Position numbers and translations under genes: made by a program. DNA of 64,000 nt from Megalobrama amblycephala (taxonomy: Eukaryota > Chordata > Actinopteri > Cypriniformes > Xenocyprididae), in assembly GCF_018812025.1 (NCBI RefSeq), contig NC_063044.1:71543749-71607748 (forward strand), written 5' to 3'. Below, one piece after another: positions 11,546-21,503 of this stretch. The notes below the pieces were generated by a model. The model was given only the letters and a program-made list of their open reading frames with translations. It did no database searches and was not told the origin of the DNA. How positions within the stretch are numbered: position 1 is the first letter of the stretch; the number at the start of each line of letters is the position of its first letter.

Positions 11546-11971
11546 TCCCATGCTAAGAAGTGAGCGATAGTACTAGCCCTGCTAGTAAGAAGAAGACAGA
11601 AAACAGCAAGGCAGAAGAGGCTGTGGGTGCATGAAACCCTCAGGCCCAGAGAACAGTTTGGAGAGTTCAGGCTTGTGAAGGAGCTCTGTTTCTATTGGCC
11701 GCGCGGGTAATCATCACAGAGCGCAGCTGAAACATTTGGCTATTTTGAATTCTGCTTTGGTGAATGCAGTAACAAACCGTCCTAGTGCCATGCAAGCCAT
11801 TGAAATAAATGGGTTTCATAGCGCAGCACAGTGCGTTCCGCGTCCTGTGTGAAAGTGCCTTCAGACATCAGTCGGCTTGCAGTCTCGCGTTTGTAGGAAG
11901 CAAAAACCGGCTGGACACATTTTTTTAGGTCCAAAAAGAGGGCATGTCCGGGAAAATGTATCATCACCCTA
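11546..11971. other. Unassigned block replacing the stalk and TM exons of copy B
   Basis: Similarity to copies A, C and D stops at about 11972, within the intron after D2. The sequence from here to the Tc1 end carries no exon of the family and no convincing ORF. A breakpoint of deletion or insertion is inferred. Confidence 0.4.
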
Positions 11972-12010
11972 TTAACATTATATTTTACAGTAGTAATAGT
12001 TGTTTCTCAC

Positions 12011-12343
12011 CTGAATACTTGACAGTGTATCTGACTGAGGTCTGGAGTTGATTTCTGAGAGTAAGCAGACATCTCCACTCTCTGTTGTCATCTTCATTCA
12101 GGAGTGTTGTAGTCAGAGTGATGATACAGTGATCTGATGAGAATAATATCTGATATCTGGAGTCTGTCTTCAGATCAACACCAGCCTGATTCACCCACAA
12201 CATCTGAAGACCCTCAGAACTGACCCAATAATCACAGGAGAATCTATAATCAGAATACAACTGACAGGAGAGAGTCACAGAGTGACCTGGACTGATCTCA
12301 GTCTGTGAGGATGATGATGATGATGATGATGATGGAAACACTG
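12011..12343 (-). pseudogene. Ig D2 exon of copy B, cut at its 5' end by a LINE
   Basis: Encodes the D2 domain with Cys at LSC, FSC, DHC and WRC and an intact frame to the donor CAG|GTGAG at 12011. Its first 3 nt and normal acceptor lie 3.2 kb away at 15560-15562. At the junction the minus strand reads AACAG|TG, so a start at 12340 would keep phase 1 with D1. Whether this is spliced is unknown. Confidence 0.75.
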
Positions 12344-12492
12344 TTATAGTTATAGTTCTGTAACACTTCCGGGGCGCTCCTATGATTGAGCGACTCGCGG
12401 TTAAGGCTCTGTTTGTGTGTATTTATTGTTTTATATGTTTTGTTTTGTTTTGTTTTAAATTTGCGTGCACTTAGCGTGCAGTTTCTTCTTGT

Positions 12493-13916
12493 ATGATGCA
12501 TGCCGTTTTTAAATTATGGATACTGCTATTGTGGACTTTTTTGTGCGCTCAACCTGTTTGTGCATGTGGGAGCCTACCAGCTGACTCACAATCAACGATC
12601 TGTGGCTTAATGACATACACTCGACTTGAACTTCTAAGCCTGCGACATATTCCGTCAAAAATACCTATTTCGCCACTTCTGGATTTAATACCCAAGCATT
12701 TGCTAAGGAAAAGAATTCGACGGAAAAGAGGATCAAGAGGAGGTATTAGAAACCGTGTGAGAAGACGTGGAAGTAAGCTACCTTTACCTGCTTTTATTTT
12801 ATCAAATGTGCGTTCATTACGGAACAAGGTAGATGAACTGTCTGTCTTGATGAAGACTGATTCGGACTTTCGAAACACAAGTTTGCTTTGCTTCACTGAA
12901 TTGTGGTTGTCTGAAGATGTTTCATTGAGTTTGGATGGATTTACTTTTATACGATATGACCGGGACACTGTGAAAACAGGGAAGGCTATCGGAGGCGGTC
13001 TTTGCATGGCCGTAATTGATAAATGGGCAACTAATTTCACGGTGCGAGAGACTGATTGCTCACAACACTATGAGATTATGACTGTGTCGTTTCAACCTCA
13101 TTATTTACCTCGTGAGTTCACTCAAGTGACTGTGATTCTTGCTTATGTTCCTGGCCTGATAATGCCCTTGCAGCTGAACGTTATAACAACGCTGTGTCCA
13201 GAGCAGCTGATCAGCCTATCTTTTTGCTTGGAGATTTTAATAGCTGTGATGTTGGATCATTTCTTCCACAGTTAGAACAATATGTTACAGTTGCAACACG
13301 TTTGAACAGAATGCTGGATTTGTGTTTTGGTAATATTCCTGGTGCATACGTTTCTAAATCCCTTCCTGCTCTTGGCTTCTCAGATCATAATGTAATATTA
13401 CTGTTGCCAAAATACAGACAGCGACTGAAATCACATAAGATTCAAACAAGGGCCATTCAGGTTTGGAATAATGACTCTGTGGAAACTCTGAGGGGGTGTT
13501 TTGAAGCAACTGACTGGGAGATGTTTTTCCGGAGCAGCGAGGGGAATTTGGACTTACTTAATGATTCAATTTGTTCATATATGTCTTTTTGTGCTGGTAA
13601 TGTTATTCCAACTAAAGAGGTGAAACTTTATCCAAACAATAAGCCATGGGTTGATAAAGAAATGAAACACTGTATCAATCTTAAAAAAAAGGCATTTATT
13701 GAAGGTGACAAAAGGCGTGTAAATGAATTGAGGAAGGAACTGAAGATTAAAACAAGGGTAGCCAAGCTCCGATATAAAGATAGAATGGAGGAGAAATTTA
13801 CAAGAGGGAATACAAAAACTGCATGGCAGAATCTTAATATGATGATGGGGAAGCAGGTTTCAGCTCGTGTGCAGTGTTCAGATCCTACCTGTGTTGAACA
13901 GTTGAACAATTTTTAA
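12493..13916 (+). pseudogene. LINE endonuclease domain (APE type), frameshifted
   Basis: First frame 12493-13275 has the N-terminal APE motifs (SNVRSLRNK, FTELWL, GGGLC). A second frame 13194-13916 continues with FLLGDFN and LGFSDHN. The frame change occurs around 13170-13200. It ends with a stop at 13914-13916 just before the RT frame. Confidence 0.75.
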
Positions 13917-13928
13917 GCAAGGTTCAAT

Positions 13929-15389
13929 GTGATTAGCTCTGTGAAGGTCTGGGACCTGATTAAAGATATCAGTGTTCCCACTCCTGTCAGTGTGGATGAG
14001 CAAAGGGTCATTTCCATTCTTTCTAGACTAAAGCCTGGGAAAGCTCCAGGCCCAGATGGTCTTGGTAGCCGTATATTGAAGGAGTGCTCAGCTCAATTAG
14101 GTGGAATGGTGACTCAGCTCTTCCAGTGGTCATTGAACACTGGACATGTTCCAAAAGCATGGAAAGAGACGATGATAATTCCTGTTCCTAAAAAATCTAA
14201 TGCTAAAGAGATGGAAAATTTTAGACCTGTGGCACTCACCTCAGTTCTCGGTAAATGCATGGAGAGGGTGGTAGTAGGAGAGCTCTCTGCCAGTGTAGGT
14301 CAGTGTTTAGACCCGCTTCAGTTCGCTTACAAGTCAAAACGGGGTGTTGAAGATGCTTGTCTTACTCTTCTAGATACTGTTACTAGACATTTGGATGCTC
14401 CCAACTCGCTTGTTAGGATTTTATTTATGGATTTTACATCTGCCTTCAACACAGTTAATATTAATTTATTGTTGGACCGTCTTCAAAAATTGCAAGTTAA
14501 CTTGACTCTTGTGCAATGGATTAAGGGTTTTTTAACGAATAGACCCCAATATGTTAGAATGGATGACCACAAATCTAGTAGTATTATTATAAATACGGGA
14601 GTTCCACAAGGTTGTGTCTTATCACCTATTTTATTTTCCATATACACAAATGAAATCATGTGTGGAATTAAGGGCATATCACTCTTGAAATACGCAGATG
14701 ACATGGCGTTGGTGGCTTGTATGACAGACAAGCAGTCCCTGGTCATATATAGGCAATTTATTGAATCCATGGTTGGTTGGTTCCATGACAGTTCCTCAAA
14801 ACTGAACATAAATAAGACTAAAGAGCTGTGCTGTGGGGGGGTTCATCCATCCAAAACTTATTCTTCACTTTGTGAACCACTTAGGTTAGGGGGGCAGGAA
14901 GTGGAGCAGGTTGAATCCTTTACATATTTGGGCACTATGATTGACAGCAAATTATCTTTTACACAACATGTGAATGGTGTCTGTAAGAAAGCTAATCAGC
15001 GTTTATTTCTTCTGAGACAGCTGAAAAGATTTAATGTTAGACAGGATATCATGACTACAGTGTATCGGTCACTTGTGGAATCTGTCATGACGTTTAATAT
15101 CGTTTCTTGGTATAGTCTACTCTCAGCTGGAAATAAGGAAAAATTATCAAGAATTATTAAGCAGGCATCAAAGATTATTGGGGTCTCACAGCTTCAGCTT
15201 TCAAATCTTTATTATGCGGCAGTTAAGAGGAAAGCAGTTTATATTATCTCAGATTGTACACATCCTCTTTACAATGCTTTTCAGTTACTTCCATCAGGAT
15301 GCCGGTTTAGAATTCCTTTGGCTAGGAAGAAGGCTTACAGGAATTCTTTTGTGTCCAATGCAGTAACTATTTTAAATAAGGTTAAGTGA
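13929..15389 (+). CDS. LINE reverse transcriptase
   Basis: 486-codon open frame without lesion. RT motifs in order: LKPGKAPGPDGL (about residue 35), FRPVALTSVLGK, MDFTSAFNTV, GVPQGCVLSP, the active-site KYADDMA, and a C-terminal FTYLGTMID block. Separated from the endonuclease frame by a single stop, so the original ORF2 is broken once or twice. RT copies the element's RNA at the nicked target. Confidence 0.8.
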   Translation: MISSVKVWDLIKDISVPTPVSVDEQRVISILSRLKPGKAPGPDGLGSRILKECSAQLGGMVTQLFQWSLNTGHVPKAWKETMIIPVPKKSNAKEMENFRPVALTSVLGKCMERVVVGELSASVGQCLDPLQFAYKSKRGVEDACLTLLDTVTRHLDAPNSLVRILFMDFTSAFNTVNINLLLDRLQKLQVNLTLVQWIKGFLTNRPQYVRMDDHKSSSIIINTGVPQGCVLSPILFSIYTNEIMCGIKGISLLKYADDMALVACMTDKQSLVIYRQFIESMVGWFHDSSSKLNINKTKELCCGGVHPSKTYSSLCEPLRLGGQEVEQVESFTYLGTMIDSKLSFTQHVNGVCKKANQRLFLLRQLKRFNVRQDIMTTVYRSLVESVMTFNIVSWYSLLSAGNKEKLSRIIKQASKIIGVSQLQLSNLYYAAVKRKAVYIISDCTHPLYNAFQLLPSGCRFRIPLARKKAYRNSFVSNAVTILNKVK

Positions 15390-15559
15390 TTTTGTGTTTT
15401 TAATTCTAGGGTGTTTTGTTTTACAATGAACTGTGTTGTGGATTGTATGTATGTATTGTTATGTTGTATTGTATGAGAGCCTCTTAACCTAAGAAAAATT
15501 TCTATCATTGTTGATAGACAATAAAGATTCTCTGAACTCTCTGAACTCTCTGAACTCTG

Positions 15560-16389
15560 AAACTGAACACAAGACACAAATCACAGACTCTTCAATCATC
15601 TTTTTAAACTGATCACATAATCATAAACTTACCATGAAGAACATGCAGAAAAACACGTGCATCAGTTCCTTGTTGTTCTCCATTCACATATTGTTGGCAG
15701 CTGTAAAATCCATAATCTTCTTCTGTGACGTTCTTGATGTTCAGAGAGCAGTCAGACCCCAGACTCAGTCTCTCATGTCTCTCTGTGTCTTTATTCTTTA
15801 TCCCTAATTCAATCAGTCCAACTGCTGCTGAATGTGTGAATCTGTTACTGTAGATCCATGTAGTTGATTTACAGTCATAAAGAGCATTATTACAGGGCAG
15901 ACGGACATTTTCACCAGAACTGATGAACACATGATCATCCACTCCAATGGTGCCTGAAACACAGTATATTTGAGTGATCATTATATTATATATTAATAAA
16001 TACAAACAAAACATACCAGCTAAAAAATCAGATTCAAATCATAGTCTTTTTTTCTCATGATCTCAATCATCACACTCTCCAGAATAAAGTGTTTGTCTTG
16101 ATCATGTAGCTGTTGAAATCTCTGAATATGAAGATAATTGTTGATCATCAGATGTTTGAGTGACTCTATGTCCAGTATCAGGAATAATACAGTATGATCT
16201 GTATGTATCAATACACAACTCTGAGATCACAACATGAATGTGTGCAAGAATAAACTGAGCATGTTCAAATCAACTCTTTCCAGACTAATTCCACTAAATG
16301 TCTTTAGAGAAAATCCAGATTTCTTTACCTGTGAGAAGTGAAGAGAGAATGATCAGTCCCAGCAGACACAGATCACACTGATCAGCCAT
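15560..16389 (-). pseudogene. IgSF receptor copy B, signal and D1 exons
   Basis: Signal exon 16389-16329 (MADQCDLCLLG..., phase 1) and D1 exon 15953-15633 (321 nt, phase 1 to 1) are intact with good AG/GT borders. D1 has Cys at LPC, LYDC, SDCSL and YSC. The next exon (D2) begins at 15562 but is cut after 3 nt by the LINE at 15559. Together with 12343-12011 and perhaps 9881-9549 this makes copy B. Intron 1 holds extra AT-rich sequence without recognised elements. Confidence 0.75.
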
Positions 16390-16470
16390 TTTCTGTTTCT
16401 GTCAGTCTTTCTCTTCATTATATAGTTACAGCTCCTCCTTTAATCATCATCAGCTCCTCCTGTGGTTGAG
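16390..16470 (-). promoter_or_regulatory. Conserved 5' flank of copy B
   Basis: TATATAA at 16418-16424, with AGGAGGAGCTG and GATGATTAAAGGAGGAG upstream on the minus strand, as in copy C. Similarity to the other copies ends near 16465. Function inferred. Confidence 0.35.
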
Positions 16471-16484
16471 AACTTCCTCTGATC

Positions 16485-16665
16485 TGAACTGAGTGTTTAG
16501 TCCTGACACTAAGATACAGCTCTGCATTTCACTGACAGTCACTAAAGTCGAGACAAGAAGTGATCAGAAAGATATCTGCTGTGAAACTGTGTTTAATGTG
16601 AAAAGCTCTGGAACAGAAAGTGAGCTGAACATCCAGAAACCAACCAACTCCATAAGAAAGAATTG
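16485..16665 (+). pseudogene. Degenerate V-type Ig domain fragment of another receptor family
   Basis: A plus-strand frame reads SLTVTKVET, then DICCETV and ESELNIQ, which matches the end of a fish V-type Ig domain (TKVE...YYC...J-like GTELNIQ). The DSGxYYC block is damaged. It lies head-to-head with copy B. Could be chance similarity. Confidence 0.35.
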
Positions 16666-16799
16666 TGTTCACTTTTTTAGACTAAGTATCTAAGTAACCA
16701 CATTAGCTAACTAACCACCAATAAGTGAGCAGTAAATGCTATTTTAGTGCAATGCAGAAACATTCATACATTAATCCCAATTTCAAAAATTAAAACTTT

Positions 16800-16968
16800 A
16801 AAAATTTGGAAACACTTTACAATACGAGGCACTAATATGAAATAATGTATTAACTATTGCACAGATAATCATGAGATAATGTATGACTGAATGAAGAAAT
16901 AAACCATTATGATTTAGTATTAACTAATAGTGTAAATTCATGTGTTAATTACCACAGTGGGCCCTATA
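16800..16968. repeat. MITE-like sequence of the AACACTTTACAATA family
   Basis: GGAAACACTTTACAATACGAG resembles the ends of the element at 57629-58787. The right end is not clear, perhaps because of the nested element that follows. Confidence 0.35.
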
Positions 16969-17861
16969 ATACACCCGGCGCAATGCGACACAAGGCGCAG
17001 CGCAAGTGTGTTTGCTAGTTTGCGTCCAGCGCCGTTCGCGTTTTCCCGTTCAGCGCCACGTCCTTAAATTAGTAAATGCATTTGCGCCAGTTAGTGCGCC
17101 GCTGGTCTAAAAAAAGAGGTGTGTTCAGGCGCATTGCTATTTTAAGGAGCTGAAAATAGACTGCGCCATAGACCAACTCAAACCTGGTCTAAAGTCTAAA
17201 GTCAATGGCGCAATATTTTTTTTGTTAGAGCGCGTTGGTAGAAACTGCGCCTCTGGGCGCGTCCACAGTGCACGTTGACTTTGCTTATTACACACAAGGA
17301 TGCGCATCACACAAACATGCCAAATATTAAAAACAAAAGGATTACAGTGTAAAAGAATATTATTGTGTAGGCTACATAAATATAAAAATGTAATGATGAA
17401 TAGTTATTGCGTGTATTAGAATTAGGCTACCTATTTTCAATTCAGCCTATTACTACTTATAATGATGAACGAAATTGGCTAATTAATTGAACAATCGTGT
17501 CAATACACACACATATATATATTAACTGACTTTAACTTCGCGCACGAGCAGATCGGTTTCTTCGCTTGAAAAGCGTTCAGCTTTTCCGCCAACAAATTCC
17601 GCCATGTAAATAGCAATCCGCCATGGCGCGAGCGCATCTCGCTCTTAAAGGGAATGGGAGATGACACTCTGATTGGTTTATTGAACGTTACGCCCATTAC
17701 TCATTAAGAGAATAGGGACAACCCATTTCAAAAATGCGCCCCGGCGCACGGACCGTTTTTCCGTCGTTAAAATAGCAAAAGTGGATTTGGACACGCCCTG
17801 AGTGCACCTGCGCCGTGCGCTTTACACTTTGCGTTTAGATCGTTAAAATAGGGCCCATTGG
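16969..17861. mobile_element. GC-rich non-autonomous DNA transposon with GGGCCCTAT termini
   Basis: Left end GGGCCCTATAATACACCC, right end AAAATAGGGCCC, inverted to one another. The body is dense in GCGC words unlike the AT-rich surroundings. No transposase frame. The class is unresolved because no target duplication is clear. Confidence 0.6.
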
Positions 17862-19072
17862 GTCAAATAATGTACTTTATCTTCCAGTTGTTTGCTTTAA
17901 TTAATCATTAGCTAATTATTTTTAAAGGTATAATTAGTCATGTGCCTCAACAAGTCAAGTCATCACACAATGGTGTTTCCATCTGAGTGTTTCTCTGTTC
18001 ACTGCCTTCACATGTTCACAGGTTTTAGCATGAACACATTTTCACATGTGCACCATGAGGCTTTTACTAGATCAAAAGGCTACTAAGTTTGTGCTTGTGA
18101 AACCACAAATTCACAACCTTCAGAAGTGAAGCAGCTTAAATGAGCAGATGCATCAAGATCACACTTCATCTATATATAGCTAGATGAATCATAGGAAGAT
18201 AAATAATCTGTGATGTTTATTTCGTTTGGTCAAAGAACTTTAGGCTTACTTCACACACAAACAATTTCATAAAAGTTTGCTGTGAATTAAATACTCTTAC
18301 CGTAAAGCAGCATAATTCCCAATGTTAATTATGAAAAATTCTAAATTGCCCTAATTGTTATCCAAACTGTAACTGATACATTTTCTCATTGTAAGTTCAT
18401 TGAACAATTTGTTCAAGAGTGTGCAATTATGAAATATGCACATTTTTTTACACTAGTACTCAGAGTTTGTGAAACCACAGACAGATCAGATCTTCAGAGG
18501 TGTTGATGAGCTAAAACACTTTACATGATCTGATTCATCAACATCACACTTGAGATACTGATGCTTCTCATAAATAAAGATAAATACATTTTTATGAACC
18601 AAAACTAGCTTCATAGTAGCACGTTATAGGATGTTCTGAACATATGCATATTGGTTAATTGTTTTGTCTGCTTAAAGCAAAGGTTTTCAATTGTTTGATG
18701 CCAATGAACCTCAAATAAGATAAATTACCTTTGATCGACCCAATGATCAGATCTAAAGCTCTAGATCAGGGATGGGCAAACTAAGTACCCATTAGTTTGT
18801 TAATTTTCCTGGTTGTTACCCCCTTATTCCCCAAACTTTACATATTGTTCCCTTATACCTACACATACATACTTTATAGGTACAATATAATTACCGAAAG
18901 GTACTCTGTTAATTCTATTTACTTGTTCAGTACTTTTGGGCTGTAATCTAAAGCATTACCTGTGTAAAACAATATATAAAGGATTGTATTTCTCCATACA
19001 ACTTTTCCTTCCCCTGTGTTATTCTGTGTATTGTATCATACTCTATGCGTAACCTTTTCTCTAGTTTAAATT
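17862..19072. other. No gene recognised; weak direct repeat
   Basis: AT-rich sequence without convincing ORF. Two diverged copies of a roughly 100-bp stretch (about 18092-18170 and 18467-18560) share TTTGTGAAACCACA and ATCAACATCACACTT-like blocks. A fragment CAGGGATGGGCAAACT at 18767 resembles a hAT terminus. Confidence 0.4.
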
Positions 19073-19390
19073 GAGCGAGGTGTCTGTGTGCGGTGCACTT
19101 AGTGAGACATTACATGATTTCTGTAGTGTTTTTAGAGCTGTGATCTCACTGTTGAGGTTTAGAAACATCTTACTGATGAGTGTGAGAACTCACAGTTTGA
19201 CCACAATAGAGCAGTGATCTTCTCTGAACCCAGTTTAGACCGATGGGAATGAATCTGGACACTAGCATTTATGATACTATGTCTGAAGCTAATGTGCAGA
19301 TGAGGAGCTAATGAGCTGATAAAAGAAAAAGCTGTAAAAAATATAATGAAAAGAAAGGCTGACAAGGCTGATTTGTGTTTCCTGGAAAAC
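19073..19390 (+). pseudogene. Inverted relic of an IgSF receptor 5' flank and signal exon
   Basis: On the plus strand this matches the minus-strand flank of copy C step by step: AGCGAGGTGTCTGTGTG, ACCACAATAGAGCAGTG, the AATATAATGAAAAGAAA box, then GGCTGATTTGTGT of the signal exon. The start codon has become AAG. No Ig exon follows. It shows that a further family member, in opposite orientation, once lay here or was inverted. Confidence 0.6.
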
Positions 19391-19539
19391 ATGAACATGA
19401 TCTCTGAGGCAAGAGCACCTTCTACCACATGCCTATATGCCCAAAAATGGTATGTTTTTTTTTTTCCGGCTGCTGTTCAGCCCAAAATATAGACCCCTCT
19501 ATCTTGTGAGATCATATAAATACTCTAATTTCTACTGGA

Positions 19540-19885
19540 GCTGTTGAACGACGGATGCACCCCGTCTACGGTCAAGGTGTATGTGGCAGCTATTGCAGCA
19601 AACCATGCCCCTATAGCTGGTCAGACTAAGTCTTGGTTGTCAAATTTCTCAGGAGGCTGAGAAACCACCTTGCCCCCACACAGTTCTATCTTGGGACCTG
19701 TCCACAGTCCAGAAGGCATTCAGAGGAACTCCGTTTGAGCCACTTACAATGGCTTATCTTCAGCCTCTCTCTGTAAAGACCACCCTTCTGTTGGTTCTGG
19801 CATCGGTCAAATTACTTGTCAATCTGTAGGCTGTTTCAGTGGATGTGTCTTGCCTCAAGTTTGGGCCTAATGTGTGAAAAAGTAT
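19540..19885 (+). pseudogene. DIRS-like tyrosine recombinase fragment
   Basis: Broken plus-strand frames encode STVKVYVAAIAANHAPI, VLSWDLSTVQKAF and KTTLLLVLASVK, the N-terminal and central parts of the recombinase in fish DIRS1-like elements. The catalytic C-terminus is missing. Confidence 0.65.
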
Positions 19886-20132
19886 TTTCCCCTATAGTTA
19901 CTAACTCCCCAAAACCATGAAACCTTTTTCATAATGGTTTTCAGCTGAACTAAACACAGCCACTCCTGATTACTGCAGCTCTGTTCAATCAACTCTTAAA
20001 TACAACTTGAAGTTATCTGAAAGGTCTTACCTGGTAACACACTACACTGTAAAAAAAATTCTGTAAAAAAAAAAAGTTGAAATACATGCTAAACGTTTAA
20101 CATTAATGGAAAAATGGTCAAAGACCATCAAG

Positions 20133-20608
20133 ATCAGATGAGCAGAAACACAATAACTACAACTGACTTCCAGCCACAGCCTTAGATGAAATCAACTGCA
20201 AAGGAGCAGAAGCTGTATGACTCTGTAGCCCAAGACTGAAGCTAAGCAGGGTTGAGTCTGGTCAGGACTGGATGAGAGACTCCTGAAAGACTAGGCTGCT
20301 GCTAGAAATATGGTGTTAGTGAGGCCAACAGGGGGCGCTGCTGTAGATGTGACATAAATAAAGTAAAACTGGTTTGAAGCTGGTTATTGTGTTTGTGTTG
20401 TTTAATCCTCCTCTGCTGAAATTGAGATATTTAATGCCATACAGTCTTATATTAATGAGAACTGTGTAACATGGCTTACAGCGGGGATCATGTTCATACA
20501 ATCTCACAAGCAACAATCATAAAAGACTATTATAAATCATATAGTGTGAACACGGCCTAAGACTGTGGCTGGAAGTCAATTGTAGTTCTTGTGTTTCTGC
20601 TCATCTCT
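20133..20608. repeat. Inverted repeat pair enclosing a 5S-derived SINE
   Basis: 20135-20185 (GATGAGCAGAAACACAATAA...) and 20557-20606 are inverted copies of about 50 bp with a few mismatches, spaced by about 370 bp. Confidence 0.6.
20205..20340 (+). repeat. 5S rRNA-derived SINE (SINE3-like)
   Basis: GAAGCTAAGCAGGGTTGAG and GGACTGGATGAGAGACTCC match the A-box and C-box parts of the internal 5S rRNA promoter. The rest diverges from 5S rRNA, so this is a SINE and not a 5S gene. Zebrafish SINE3 is a known precedent. Confidence 0.55.
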
Positions 20609-20800
20609 TTTCTCTTTTTTTCTCTTCAGTGATTCTGCTTGTTAACAGCAGGTGTTCATCACTAGTGCTCAGTCATCATTTAATTAATCGCTTAATTATC
20701 TCATTAACTCCAGCACTGCTTCACTGTTACTTTTTTTTTTTTTTTTTTTTACACTCTGCTGTTTTAAACTAAAAGAGGAAAAATGTGGTTTTACCATTCA
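20370..20800. repeat. Segmental repeat unit 1 (paralogous to 36645-37035)
   Basis: Long near-identical match in the same orientation: GAAGCTGGTTATT...GTTTGTGTTGTTTAATCC through the poly-T tract and AAACTAAAAGAGGAAAAA. No gene is recognised. Poly-T of about 20 at 20731-20750. Confidence 0.7.
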
Positions 20801-21017
20801 TTTGCATGAAAACAGAATTTTGGGGGCCTGAAAACTGGGGGCTTTTGAAAATGGGTTTCAAAGTTTTTGAAAAATATTCTGTTTTCATCTCCATGTAAAC
20901 AACAAAAATGCAAAATTTTGAAATCAGTGACATCAAATTCATGTAGTGAATATATGAAAATATGTAGTGTTTTAAGTATACCGTTGTTGTGTAAACTTGC
21001 TGAGACACGAGAGACAG

Positions 21018-21458
21018 TGTTACAGTACAGAGGGGATCGGAGACACAAGTAAAGGTTAATGATGTTTATTGAAACAACCAGAGCAGTGCAGGTGAGTGAA
21101 GCCAGATAGAGTTCGTGATTGTGGGTGACTGGAATACTGATACTTGTTTCTTCTAGGATTCTTGGATGGAGGATGATCTTGGGAGCTGAAGACACACAGA
21201 GACACTCACAGAAGACAGGAGAACACTGAGGATCTAGGAGACACCCTGGAGACAGGTAAGTAGTCATTCGAGGAGTCTGTAAAGTAAGCATTCAGGTAAG
21301 TATGCATTAATGAGACCGGACAATGACTGTGTGGCTGTGAGTCTCTTTTCTAGTGCTGCTGATTGGGATAGTGATGAGTATCAGGTGTGTGTGATCAGAA
21401 CTCTGGTGAGGGAGTGCGTCGTGATTGGGTGAGTGATGAGCATGGCGTGTCTGTGACA
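21018..21458 (-). repeat. 3' LTR of chromodomain Gypsy element 1
   Basis: On the minus strand starts TGTCACAGACACGCC and ends ACTGTAACA. Related to the LTRs at 32427-32880 and 36104-36566. A C-rich tract on the plus strand (21461-21470) is the polypurine tract of the minus strand. Confidence 0.75.
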
Positions 21459-21503
21459 TTACCCCCCCTCAGGAGTGGACCATGGACCCCGACGTCATGG
21501 TGG

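Larger units (their letters stand above)
12344..15559 (+). mobile_element. Near full-length Rex1/CR1-like LINE inserted in copy B
   Basis: About 3.2 kb with an endonuclease-RT ORF and a 3' end of repeated CTCTGAACT units after AATAAAG. It is flanked by CTG on both sides (12341-12343 and 15557-15559), so a 3-bp target duplication or microhomology. Inserted within the D2 exon of an Ig receptor gene, in the opposite orientation. Clade assignment (Rex1/Babar or CR1 group) is tentative. Confidence 0.85.

Noticed and set aside
20215..20320. 5S rRNA gene
   Set aside because: Only promoter parts are similar; the length and ends do not fit 5S rRNA and no T-run terminator follows.
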